A stretch of DNA of 14,597 bases from Peptococcaceae bacterium (lineage in GTDB: Bacteria; Bacillota; DSM-12270; Thermacetogeniales; Thermacetogeniaceae), in assembly GCA_003132605.1 (NCBI GenBank), contig PKYJ01000044.1, positions 1-14,597 on the forward strand, written 5' to 3'. The notes under the pieces were generated by a model. That model made no database searches and was not told the origin of the DNA. It saw only the letters and a list, made by a program, of their open reading frames with translations. Below, piece by piece: positions 6,359-12,596 of this stretch. Both the position numbers and the translations under genes were made by a program. Numbering within the stretch: the first letter of the stretch is position 1; the number at the start of each line of letters is the position of its first letter.

Positions 6359-6654
6359 CTACATCCTCAAGCCTTTTGCCCTCTGCTCCGCTTTTTGGTA
6401 AAAGCCCTCATGTGGGCCTATCATGAACACCAGGCAGACTTGTTCCTCTGCCAGCACCATATAGGCTGCCCGGTAAGCAACGCCTTTGAGCGAGAAATCC
6501 AATGCCCTGGTTCCCCGTAAACTGCCATGCAACGGGTGTCCCTTGAGCGGCTCCTGTTTGAGCGCCAGCAGTTCGAGGTAGCCTGTGCAGTCAGTTCCCG
6601 TAAACCCAGGATGTCTTTTTCCGCGTTTCTGGTTAGGCATAGTTCATTGCTCAT
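6359..6654 (-). pseudogene. RelE/HigB-like toxin with a frameshift
   Basis: Two overlapping frames together make a RelE-superfamily toxin. The first, from the ATG at 6654, gives MSNELCLTRNAEKDILGLRE and on to LTAQ. The second resumes as YLELLALKQEPLKGHPLHG, then LDFSLKGVAYRAAYMVL and CLVFMIGPHEGFY, ending in a basic helix. Restoring one base between 6580 and 6581 joins them as LTAQ-A-YLELL, which keeps the expected helix-helix-beta layout and a length of about 98 residues. The start overlaps the antitoxin stop (ATGA), so the pair was translationally coupled. The toxin is an mRNA-cleaving type by family; the break probably inactivates it. A GGGTTTA heptamer at 6601-6607 lies in the right frame for a -1 slip, so programmed frameshifting is a second, less likely reading. 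Confidence 0.75.
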
Positions 6655-6908
6655 AAGGGAATGTTGCGCTCCTTGGCGAATTCCTCTATGGTCTTGGTGC
6701 GGCCTGCATGATATTCCTCAATAGCATGTTCGGCCAGAGCATCAAAGGGGCTTATCGCTGGGGCCAGACGAACCTGCTTATCTTCCGGCTCATATTTAAG
6801 GAAAACAGTTCCACCTATTTTCACTCCCAGGGCGTCCCTCATATTCTTGGGTAGTGTCACCCGGCCTTTGTTATCTATTCTCACAGCCACCTGATCTGTG
6901 CTCGTCAT
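6651..6908 (-). CDS. AbrB/MazE/SpoVT-family antitoxin
   Basis: An 85-residue protein. Residues 5-50 form a swapped-hairpin AbrB DNA-binding domain (VAVRIDNKGRVTLPKNMRDALGV, then GGTVFLKYEP), and the C-terminal tail from about 53, ending IEEFAKERNIPL, is a helical partner-binding segment. Such antitoxins bind their own promoter and neutralise the toxin encoded downstream. The ATG at 6908 follows GAGGAGG by 8 bases, and the stop overlaps the toxin start by 4 bases. A TATAAT box lies about 40 bases upstream. The gene is intact although its toxin partner is broken. Confidence 0.9.
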   Translation of the reverse strand: MTSTDQVAVRIDNKGRVTLPKNMRDALGVKIGGTVFLKYEPEDKQVRLAPAISPFDALAEHAIEEYHAGRTKTIEEFAKERNIPL

Positions 6909-6946
6909 AACCGTAACCTCCTCTGTGGGAATATCCTACCTCATTT

Positions 6947-6952
6947 ATTATA
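6947..6952 (-). promoter_or_regulatory. -10 box of the toxin-antitoxin operon
   Basis: A perfect TATAAT on the minus strand, 38 bases before the antitoxin ATG. The -35 is weak (TGTCAA at a 17-base spacer), as is usual for a promoter controlled by its own AbrB-type product. Confidence 0.5.
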
Positions 6953-7029
6953 ACCCACCTTCAACAGAATTGACACTGCCTTGCTGACGGGCGTTTCCCG
7001 GCCTTGCGAAAGTTGCCAGAGATAACCAA

Positions 7030-7066
7030 AACGGCAAGCGTCCCGAACCCTGGAAGGCTTGCCGTT
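7030..7066 (-). terminator. strong 10-bp hairpin just downstream of tRNA-Arg(ACG)
   Basis: AACGGCAAGC and GCTTGCCGTT pair perfectly around a 17-base loop, 12 bases after the CCA end. On the minus strand it is followed by TTGGTT only, so the T-tract is short. It lies inside the inserted element and may end transcription of the upstream half of the tRNA operon. Confidence 0.5.
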
Positions 7067-7078
7067 ATCTATTTCTTA

Positions 7079-7155
7079 TGGTGCGCCCGGAGAGATTTGA
7101 ACCCCCAACCTACAGATCCGTAGTCTGTTGCTCTATCCAATTGAGCTACGGGCGC
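7079..7155 (-). tRNA. tRNA-Arg, anticodon ACG
   Basis: A complete 77-nt cloverleaf. GCGCCCG pairs with CGGGCGC, the D arm is GCTC/GAGC, the anticodon arm ACAGA-CTACGGA-TCTGT gives ACG (read as ICG after deamination), the T loop is TTCAAAT, the discriminator is A, and CCA is encoded. Its 3' half is the integration site of the mini-island, which supplies the present 3' end. Confidence 0.96.
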
Positions 7156-7173
7156 ACAATTTTCTTATTCTCA

Positions 7174-7261
7174 TGGCGGAGGGGGTAGGATTCGAACCCA
7201 CGGAGCCGTTAAGCTCAACGGTTTTCAAGACCGCCTCCTTAAACCACTCGGACACCCCTCC
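7174..7261 (-). tRNA. tRNA-Ser, anticodon TGA
   Basis: A class II tRNA of 88 nt. GGAGGGG pairs with CCCCTCC, the anticodon loop CTTGAAA gives TGA, the variable arm is long (TTGAGCTTAACGGCTCC), the T loop is TTCGAAT, and GCCA ends it. It is the first gene of the tRNA operon, 40 bases after the -10 box, and reads UCN codons, chiefly UCA. Confidence 0.95.
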
Positions 7262-7300
7262 AAAGGGCAAAACCAGCACGAACTCTCGCGCTGCGACGTC

Positions 7301-7330
7301 AGTGTAGCACAGCCTCAGCCCGCCTGTCAA
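7301..7330 (-). promoter_or_regulatory. promoter of the tRNA operon
   Basis: A perfect TTGACA (7325-7330), an 18-base spacer and TACACT (7301-7306), with an upstream TGTGC resembling an extended -10. It directly precedes tRNA-Ser(TGA) and is the obvious start of the Ser-Arg-Ser-Arg array. Confidence 0.8.
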
Positions 7331-7524
7331 GAATCGGATGTCGGATGCCAGAGGTAGGAAGCCGGATTCTCCTGCCTGAAGTTGGGTACCAGATGTATTC
7401 GACTATGGGCTTAATGCCTCTTCTTAATACTCAGAAGTCTTGTTCAATGTGTCATTACGTTTTTATCCGACTTCTGACGCGCCGCTAAAGCGGCTTGGTG
7501 ACCCCTGCTACGGACTCTCCCCTG
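7331..7524. other. intergenic region between serS and the tRNA operon
   Basis: No gene is seen. It holds a small hairpin GCCGC-TAAA-GCGGC at 7482-7495, 30 bases beyond the serS stop and lacking a T-run. It also holds a 9-bp inverted repeat TCAGAAGTC (7431-7439) / GACTTCTGA (7470-7478) and short degenerate words such as TCGGATGTCGGATGCC. This is the kind of low-complexity spacer often seen in this group of Clostridia. Confidence 0.4.
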
Positions 7525-8793
7525 TTATTCGATCCGGTCGAAGCCGCAGTATGGGCGCAATACCTCCGGAACGATCACCGAGCCGTCCTCCTGCTGGTAG
7601 TTTTCCAGGATTGCCACCAGGGTGCGGCCAACCGCCAACCCGGAGCCGTTCAGGGTGTGCACGAACCGCGGCCGTGCACCGGCCTCCGGCCGGTAGCGAA
7701 TGTTTGCCCGCCGGGCCTGGAAGTCCTCGAAGTTGCTGCAGGAAGAGATCTCCCGGTAGGCGCCGGCTCCGGGCAGCCAGACCTCCAGGTCGTAGGTCTT
7801 GGCAGCGGAGAAGCCCAGGTCGCCGGTGGATAGGGCGACTACCCGGTAGGCCAGTCCCAACCGGCGCAGCACCTCTTCCGCGTCGTCGGTGAGCCGCTCC
7901 AACTCCGTGTAGGATGTCTCCGGGGCAGTGAACTCGACCAGTTCCACCTTGTTGAACTGGTGCTGCCGGATCAGCCCCCGGGTATCCCGCCCTGCCGCCC
8001 CGGCCTCGGCCCGGAAGCAGGCGGTATAGGCGGTGTGCAGGATCGGCAGGGCCTCGCCGGGCAGGATCTCCTCCCGGTAGAGGTTGGTCACAGGCACCTC
8101 GGCGGTGGGAATCAGGAACAGGTCCTCCCGGTCGCAGCGGAACAGGTCCTCCTCGAACTTGGGGAGTTGGCCGGTGCCGGTCATAGTCGCCCGGTTCACC
8201 AGAAACGGGGGGAAGATCTCCGTATAGCCCTGCTCCCTAGTGTGCAGGTCCAGCATGAAGTTGGTGATCGCCCGCTCCAACTGCGCCCCCTTGCCCTTGA
8301 GCACCGTGAACCGCGCCCCGGCAATCTTGACGCCCCGGGCGAAGTCCAGGATGTCCAGGTCCTCCCCGATCTCCCAGTGGTTGCGCGGCTGGAAGTCAAA
8401 TCCCGGCGGTTCGCCCTCCACCCTCACCACGACGTTGGCGTCCTCGTCGGGGCCGACCGGCACGGAGGCGTGGGGGATGTTGGGGATCATCAGCAGCGCC
8501 TGGTTGATCTTCTGCTCCAGGTCCTGAACATCCTGATCGATCTCCCTGATCCGGGCGGAGGCGTCCCTGACCTCCTGCATCTGGGCGGCGGCGTCCTGCT
8601 TGCGGGCATTCATCCGACCAATCTCTTCGGAAAGGCTATTGCGCAGGTTCTTCAGCTTCTCACTCTCGCCCAACCGGCTGCGATAGGCCTCGTCCCAGGC
8701 CAGCACCTCGTCCAGGTTGAAGGAATTGTTCCTCCTGGACAGCGCCTCTTTGACCGCTTCGGAATGGGTACGGATGAATTTCAAGCCCAGCAC
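7525..8793 (-). CDS. serS: seryl-tRNA synthetase
   Basis: Charges tRNA-Ser with serine. It is a class II synthetase of about 422 residues, the normal length. An N-terminal coiled-coil tRNA-binding arm (about 30-105) precedes the catalytic core. Counted from a GTG at 8802, the core shows TGTGQLPKFEEDLF (208-221), TAEVPVTN (233-240), motif 2 CFRAEAG to IRQHQF (262-283) and motif 3 NGSGLAVGRTLVAILEN (385-401). I prefer the GTG at 8793, giving a family-like MLGLKFIR start and an 11-base gap to GAGAAAGG; the GTG at 8802 sits too close to that site. It is the third gene of the serine operon, 25 bases after serA, under the serine T-box, and the tRNA-Ser genes follow. All motifs look intact. Confidence 0.96.
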   Translation of the reverse strand: MLGLKFIRTHSEAVKEALSRRNNSFNLDEVLAWDEAYRSRLGESEKLKNLRNSLSEEIGRMNARKQDAAAQMQEVRDASARIREIDQDVQDLEQKINQALLMIPNIPHASVPVGPDEDANVVVRVEGEPPGFDFQPRNHWEIGEDLDILDFARGVKIAGARFTVLKGKGAQLERAITNFMLDLHTREQGYTEIFPPFLVNRATMTGTGQLPKFEEDLFRCDREDLFLIPTAEVPVTNLYREEILPGEALPILHTAYTACFRAEAGAAGRDTRGLIRQHQFNKVELVEFTAPETSYTELERLTDDAEEVLRRLGLAYRVVALSTGDLGFSAAKTYDLEVWLPGAGAYREISSCSNFEDFQARRANIRYRPEAGARPRFVHTLNGSGLAVGRTLVAILENYQQEDGSVIVPEVLRPYCGFDRIE

Positions 8794-8818
8794 TTCGTTC
8801 ACCCTTTCTCTAGATAAG

Positions 8819-10462
8819 TTATAGAGAGACCACCCTCACGCTGAGGATCCCGTCGATCTTGCGCAGCTGTTCCAGGGTAGCCTCATCCACCGGAGAGTCC
8901 ACGCTCATGGTCATCAGCGCCTCCTCGCCCCGGTTGCAGCGGCCAACCTGCATCATGGCGATGTTGATGTTGGCCTTGCCCAGGGTTGAAGCGAACGGCC
9001 CGATCACCCCCGGGCGGTCGATGTGGTCTACGAACAGCATGTGGGGCGTGGGGATGATGTCCATCCGGTAGTTGTTGATCCGCACGAAGCGCGGCCCGTT
9101 GTCCCAGGCGATAGTTCCAGCGTACTCCACCTTGTTCCCGTTTCTGGTGATGCAGACCGAGATCATGCTGGTAAAACCGGCGCTGCTGGTCTCATCCCGG
9201 CGCTCGCACACCTTGATGCCCCGGTTCTCGGCCAGCCAGGCGGCGTTGACCAGGTTGACGCTGTTTCCCAGCGCCGGTGTCAGCAGACCCTTAAGGAAGG
9301 ACAGGGTGATCAACCCGGTCTCCTTCCTGGCGATCTCTCCGTAGTAATTGAGATCGACCCTCTCCGTGGGCGCCTTTTCCAGTTGGTAGTAGAGCTTGCC
9401 CAGGTAATCCGCCAGGGCGCTGTAAGGACGCAAGGCGTCGATCTCTTCCCCCAGCAGGCTGGGGAGGTTCACGGTGTTGGACACGATCTCCCCCCGCAGG
9501 ACGGTCAGCACGTAGGCGGCTACATCGGTGCCCACCCGGTACTGGGCCTCATGAGTGGTCGCCCCGATGTGGGGAGTGACCACCACATTGTCAAACTCCA
9601 ACAGCGGGTTGCCGGCGCAGGGTTCCTTGCTGAACACGTCCAGGGAGGCGCTGGCCACAATCCCCTGGCGGAGGGCCTCGGCCAGGGCCTTCTCGTCGAT
9701 GATGCCACCCCGGGCACAGTTGACCACCCGCACGCCTTTCTTGGCGATCTGAAACTGCTCGGCGGTGATGCGGAACTGTTCCTCTCCGATCATGCCGACC
9801 GTCTCCTCGGTCTTCGGCGTGTGCACGGTGATGAAATCAGCCTGGCGCACCAGGTCGTTGAGGGTCGCCATGCGCTCCGCCCCGAACCGCTTGAAGCGCT
9901 CCGGTGTGACGTAGGGGTCGTAGGCGATCACCCGCATCCCGAAGGCCTTGAGCCGGGTGGCGACCAGCGCCCCGATCCGTCCCAGGCCGACGATGCCCAC
10001 GGTCTTGCCGAACAGCTCGTTTCCCATGAACCGGTTCCGGCCCCAACCGCCCTGTTTCAGGGTGGCGTTGGCCTGAGGGATGTTGCGGGCGGCGGCCAGC
10101 ATCAGGGCGATGGTCTGCTCGCAGGCGGAGATGCTGTTGCTGTCCGGGGTGTTGACCACCACCACACCGTAGCGGGTGGCCGCATCGACGTCGATGTTGT
10201 CCACGCCGTTCCCGGCGCGTCCGACCACTTTCAACCGCTTGCCCCGGCTCAGGACCTCCTCGGTAACCAGAGGCACGCTTCTGACGATCAGGGCGTCGTA
10301 GTTTTCGATGACCCGCAGCAGATCCTCCTGGCTGATGCCGTAGTTGACATCGACATCCGCCTCTTTACGCAGCATCTCCAGGGCATCGTCCACGATCTTG
10401 TCACCGACCAGGATCTTCGGCCGGACGGTATTGCTGGCTATACAGGTTTTCTCAGTCTCCAT
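8819..10462 (-). CDS. serA: D-3-phosphoglycerate dehydrogenase
   Basis: First committed step of serine synthesis: 3-phosphoglycerate to 3-phosphohydroxypyruvate with NAD. The protein has 547 residues from the ATG at 10462, 9 bases after AGGAGG; an ATG at 10468 is too close to it. Order: substrate-binding domain, Rossmann fold with VGIVGLGRIG (155-164), catalytic Arg 251 (NCARGG), Glu 280 (FSKEP) and His 298 (TPHIGATTHEAQ), an intervening ASB domain, and a C-terminal ACT domain (about 475-547) that usually binds serine for feedback. This is the long type. An imperfect 7-residue repeat (EQFRITA/EQFQIAK) sits just before the catalytic Arg and is unusual. It starts 13 bases after the aminotransferase stop, so both are co-transcribed. 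Confidence 0.96.
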   Translation of the reverse strand: METEKTCIASNTVRPKILVGDKIVDDALEMLRKEADVDVNYGISQEDLLRVIENYDALIVRSVPLVTEEVLSRGKRLKVVGRAGNGVDNIDVDAATRYGVVVVNTPDSNSISACEQTIALMLAAARNIPQANATLKQGGWGRNRFMGNELFGKTVGIVGLGRIGALVATRLKAFGMRVIAYDPYVTPERFKRFGAERMATLNDLVRQADFITVHTPKTEETVGMIGEEQFRITAEQFQIAKKGVRVVNCARGGIIDEKALAEALRQGIVASASLDVFSKEPCAGNPLLEFDNVVVTPHIGATTHEAQYRVGTDVAAYVLTVLRGEIVSNTVNLPSLLGEEIDALRPYSALADYLGKLYYQLEKAPTERVDLNYYGEIARKETGLITLSFLKGLLTPALGNSVNLVNAAWLAENRGIKVCERRDETSSAGFTSMISVCITRNGNKVEYAGTIAWDNGPRFVRINNYRMDIIPTPHMLFVDHIDRPGVIGPFASTLGKANINIAMMQVGRCNRGEEALMTMSVDSPVDEATLEQLRKIDGILSVRVVSL

Positions 10463-10475
10463 TTGCATGCACCTC

Positions 10476-11633
10476 CTAAGCGTTCGCTGCCAGGACAACT
10501 GCCTCGGCAGCCCTGACACCGCTTCCCAGTTCAATCTTATGGCCACAGATGGTGAGGGTCATCTCCAGGGCGGCCATCACAGCGATGATATCCAAGCCCT
10601 GGACATAGCCCAGGTGCCCGATCCGGAAGATCTTGTTGTCCAGCTTGCCCTGGCCGCCGGCCACCACCACGTTGAACCGGTCAAGCAGCATCTTCCGGAG
10701 AGTGTTGGCCTCCAGGCCGGCCGGCGGGAGCGCTGCGGTCACCGCTGCCGAAGCCACCGCATCGGCTGCTAGCAACTCCAGGCCCAGGGCACTGACGCCC
10801 TGCCGGGTCATCTCCCGCAGCTTCAGGTGGCGGGCGAAGATGCCGGGCAGCCCCTCAGCCCTGATCATCCGCAGGGACTCGACTAGGGCGGCTACCTGGG
10901 GAATGGCCGGCGTGAAGGGAGTCTGACCCTTGGCTGCCATCTCCCGGGCCTTGCCGAGGTCCCAGTAGAAGCGGGCGTTGGTGCACTTGGCCGCCACATC
11001 CCAGGCCCTGGAGCTGACGCAGGCGAAAGATAGACCTGGCGGGACCATAAAGCTCTTCTGGGAGCCGGCCACCACCACGTCCAGGTTCCAGTTATCAGTT
11101 TCCAGGGGCATCGCCCCCAGGCTGCTGACCGCATCCACGATGAACAGGGCGGGATGGTCCCCCACCGCTGCCCGCAGCGCCGGAATATCGTTGGTGACAC
11201 CGGTGGAGGTCTCGTTATGAGTGACGAACACCGCCCTGATCTCCTTGTTGACATCCGCCCTGATGCGGTCCGCCAGGGCTGCCGGCTCGGCTGCGGCACC
11301 CCAGACAAACTCTAATTTTTCCACCTGCGCCCCGAAGCGCTGGGCAATCTGGGCGAAGCGGTCGCCAAAGGAGCCGATGGACACCACCAGCACCCGGTCA
11401 CCCGGTGACACGAAGTTGCTCACCGCCGCTTCCATGGCGCCGCTGCCGGCACCGGTCAGAATGAGCACGTCCTGCCTGGTGCGGAAGACCTCCTTCAGAC
11501 CCTCGGTGGCCTCAGCCAACAAACTTTTGAACTCGGGGCCCCGGTGGTTGATCATCGGCCTGGCCAAGGCCTGCAGCACTTCCTGTGGAACCGGCGTCGG
11601 CCCCGGCAGCATCAGAAGCTGTTTTTCCTTCAT
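10476..11633 (-). CDS. class V PLP aminotransferase, serine-pathway type (probable phosphoserine aminotransferase role)
   Basis: A PLP-dependent class V aminotransferase of 385 residues, of the alanine-glyoxylate / serine-pyruvate subgroup. It has LMLPGPTPVP and NHRGPEF at the N-terminus, GAGSGAMEA (phosphate-binding turn), D167 in FIVDAVSSLG and the Schiff-base lysine K193 in AGSQKSF. The C-terminus has FRIGHLGY. The family converts serine, alanine, glyoxylate or related oxo acids. Because it is first in an operon with serA and no serC is present, it most likely does the phosphohydroxypyruvate step, as the broad-specificity class V enzyme of Methanocaldococcus does; this is inference. The ATG at 11633 follows AAGGAGGAGA by about 6 bases. 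Expression is set by the T-box leader. Confidence 0.92.
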   Translation of the reverse strand: MKEKQLLMLPGPTPVPQEVLQALARPMINHRGPEFKSLLAEATEGLKEVFRTRQDVLILTGAGSGAMEAAVSNFVSPGDRVLVVSIGSFGDRFAQIAQRFGAQVEKLEFVWGAAAEPAALADRIRADVNKEIRAVFVTHNETSTGVTNDIPALRAAVGDHPALFIVDAVSSLGAMPLETDNWNLDVVVAGSQKSFMVPPGLSFACVSSRAWDVAAKCTNARFYWDLGKAREMAAKGQTPFTPAIPQVAALVESLRMIRAEGLPGIFARHLKLREMTRQGVSALGLELLAADAVASAAVTAALPPAGLEANTLRKMLLDRFNVVVAGGQGKLDNKIFRIGHLGYVQGLDIIAVMAALEMTLTICGHKIELGSGVRAAEAVVLAANA

Positions 11634-11711
11634 GGCTGTCTCCTCCTTAACTCGATTCCTACGCTCGACTCAGACAACCCTCGACTAAATACCGCCAGTA
11701 CCCTGTAAAAT

Positions 11712-11746
11712 CAAAAACCCCTCGTCTCCATGATTGGGACGAGAGG
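11712..11746 (-). terminator. intrinsic terminator of the serine T-box
   Basis: A nine-pair stem, CCTCTCGTC with GACGAGGGG, is followed by TTTTT. It is mutually exclusive with the antiterminator that includes the T-box sequence at 11752-11766. Confidence 0.88.
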
Positions 11747-11960
11747 CCACACCCGCGCTGCCACCCAAATTGGCGCCGGCCTTCCAGCCGTCACCCGCTC
11801 AAGAGCCATAACGTGGCTTAACGTACCCCTTCGCCGGCTGGCAACCGTTTGCGGGGTCGGCTTTGGGGTGGATTCGGGCAACCTGCTGCTGGCTTGCACC
11901 GGCCGCCAGCTCTCTGGAAACACAGGACCGCCGTACTGGCCCCCGTCATCGCCGCTTTGC
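11712..11960 (-). ncRNA. T-box riboswitch, serine specifier (UCC)
   Basis: A tRNA-sensing leader upstream of the aminotransferase-serA-serS operon. Seen in order on the minus strand: stem I with AGTA (11934-11937), the apical AGAGAGCTGG and GGTGCAAGCC (11891-11900), and the specifier context GAATCCA with UCC, a serine codon, at 11870-11872. The T-box sequence GGGTGGCAGCGCGGG (11752-11766) follows; its TGGC would pair with the NCCA end of uncharged tRNA. A terminator stem (11718-11746, with one G-U) then leads into TTTTT. Uncharged tRNA-Ser should favour the antiterminator and raise expression when serine is scarce. Confidence 0.93.
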
Positions 11961-12061
11961 AATATTCTTTTCAATCCCTTTTAACCGGATCAATTGTTGC
12001 AACCCATGGCAAACCAGCCACGGCAGACCTCGACATTGACTTTCAAATAATATTAAGGTGT

Positions 12062-12091
12062 ATTATAGCACATGCTTTTAGTAAAACGCAA
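12062..12091 (-). promoter_or_regulatory. promoter of the serine operon
   Basis: TTGCGT (12086-12091), an 18-base spacer and a perfect TATAAT (12062-12067), preceded by TGC as an extended -10. Transcription would begin near 12055, giving a leader of about 420 nt that contains the T-box. Confidence 0.7.
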
Positions 12092-12243
12092 TCAGCTTTT
12101 GCTAATTTTTTCGTAAAGAAACCACCGCGACCACCATCAGGTCTGCCCTGAAAATTAAGTATTCAAAAAGGCAACACCTAACCAAACCCTGTTATACGAG
12201 GATCAACAGAGCAACCTTACGGTAAGATGACTAACGAAAAGGC

Positions 12244-12423
12244 TTAAGCAGCCTCGATCTTGACCTGGTAACCCAACTGCTCCAACTGTTTGATAGCCCG
12301 GTTGGCAATGGCCTTGGAGTTGATCTTGGCAAAGTAATCGGCGCCCATTTCCTGGTAAGGCAGGTGATTCTTCAACATACAATAGACGATGACCAGTATG
12401 GTGTGGGCAGCAGCAACGGCGGC
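12244..12423 (-). pseudogene. IS110-family transposase, C-terminal fragment
   Basis: Only the last 59 residues remain. AAVAAAHTILVIVYCMLKN, then LPYQEMGADYF and a closing helix ending QLGYQVKIEAA with TAA at 12244-12246, match the tail of IS110/IS116/IS902 transposases. In those proteins this part follows the second (transposase_20) domain. An in-frame TGA sits directly before the fragment at 12424-12426, and nothing of the DEDD catalytic domain is present. It is an inert relic upstream of the serine promoter, marking an old insertion and loss. Confidence 0.8.
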
Positions 12424-12596
12424 TCACCGGAATCAGCCAGCCAACTATGCTGACTATGCTGGGTTTTCATCCCTTGATGGTAGTGATGTAATGCCCTGAA
12501 TAACTACAAAAATATTTTGAAATTATTTTTGGCGGCAGATTGAAAATTGCTTAGTACGGAAGATGGGTATTTAGAATATTAGATGCTCTTTCCGCC

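Larger units (their letters stand above)
6104..7124. mobile_element. 972-bp tRNA-Arg-integrated mini-island carrying a toxin-antitoxin pair
   Basis: Two direct repeats of a tRNA-Arg(ACG) 3' end, spaced exactly 972 bp, bound this segment. The insertion restores an intact tRNA on its upstream side (7079-7155) and leaves a fragment on the other. The cargo is an AbrB-type antitoxin and a frameshifted RelE-type toxin. No integrase, excisionase or phage gene is present, so it is either the deletion remnant of a larger island or an element moved in trans. Direct TGTGATATTT repeats near the left end may be leftover recombinase arm sites. Confidence 0.75.

Noticed and set aside
7133..7330. 65-codon minus-strand ORF across the tRNA promoter
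   Set aside because: It is a translation of the tRNA-Ser gene and its promoter, a well-known false call.
7960..8817. 285-codon plus-strand ORF opposite serS
   Set aside because: Antisense shadow of serS, low-complexity Gly/Pro/Leu/Val composition and no RBS.
9023..10516. 497-codon plus-strand ORF opposite serA
   Set aside because: GC-rich antisense shadow of serA with no recognisable domain; serA explains the region fully.
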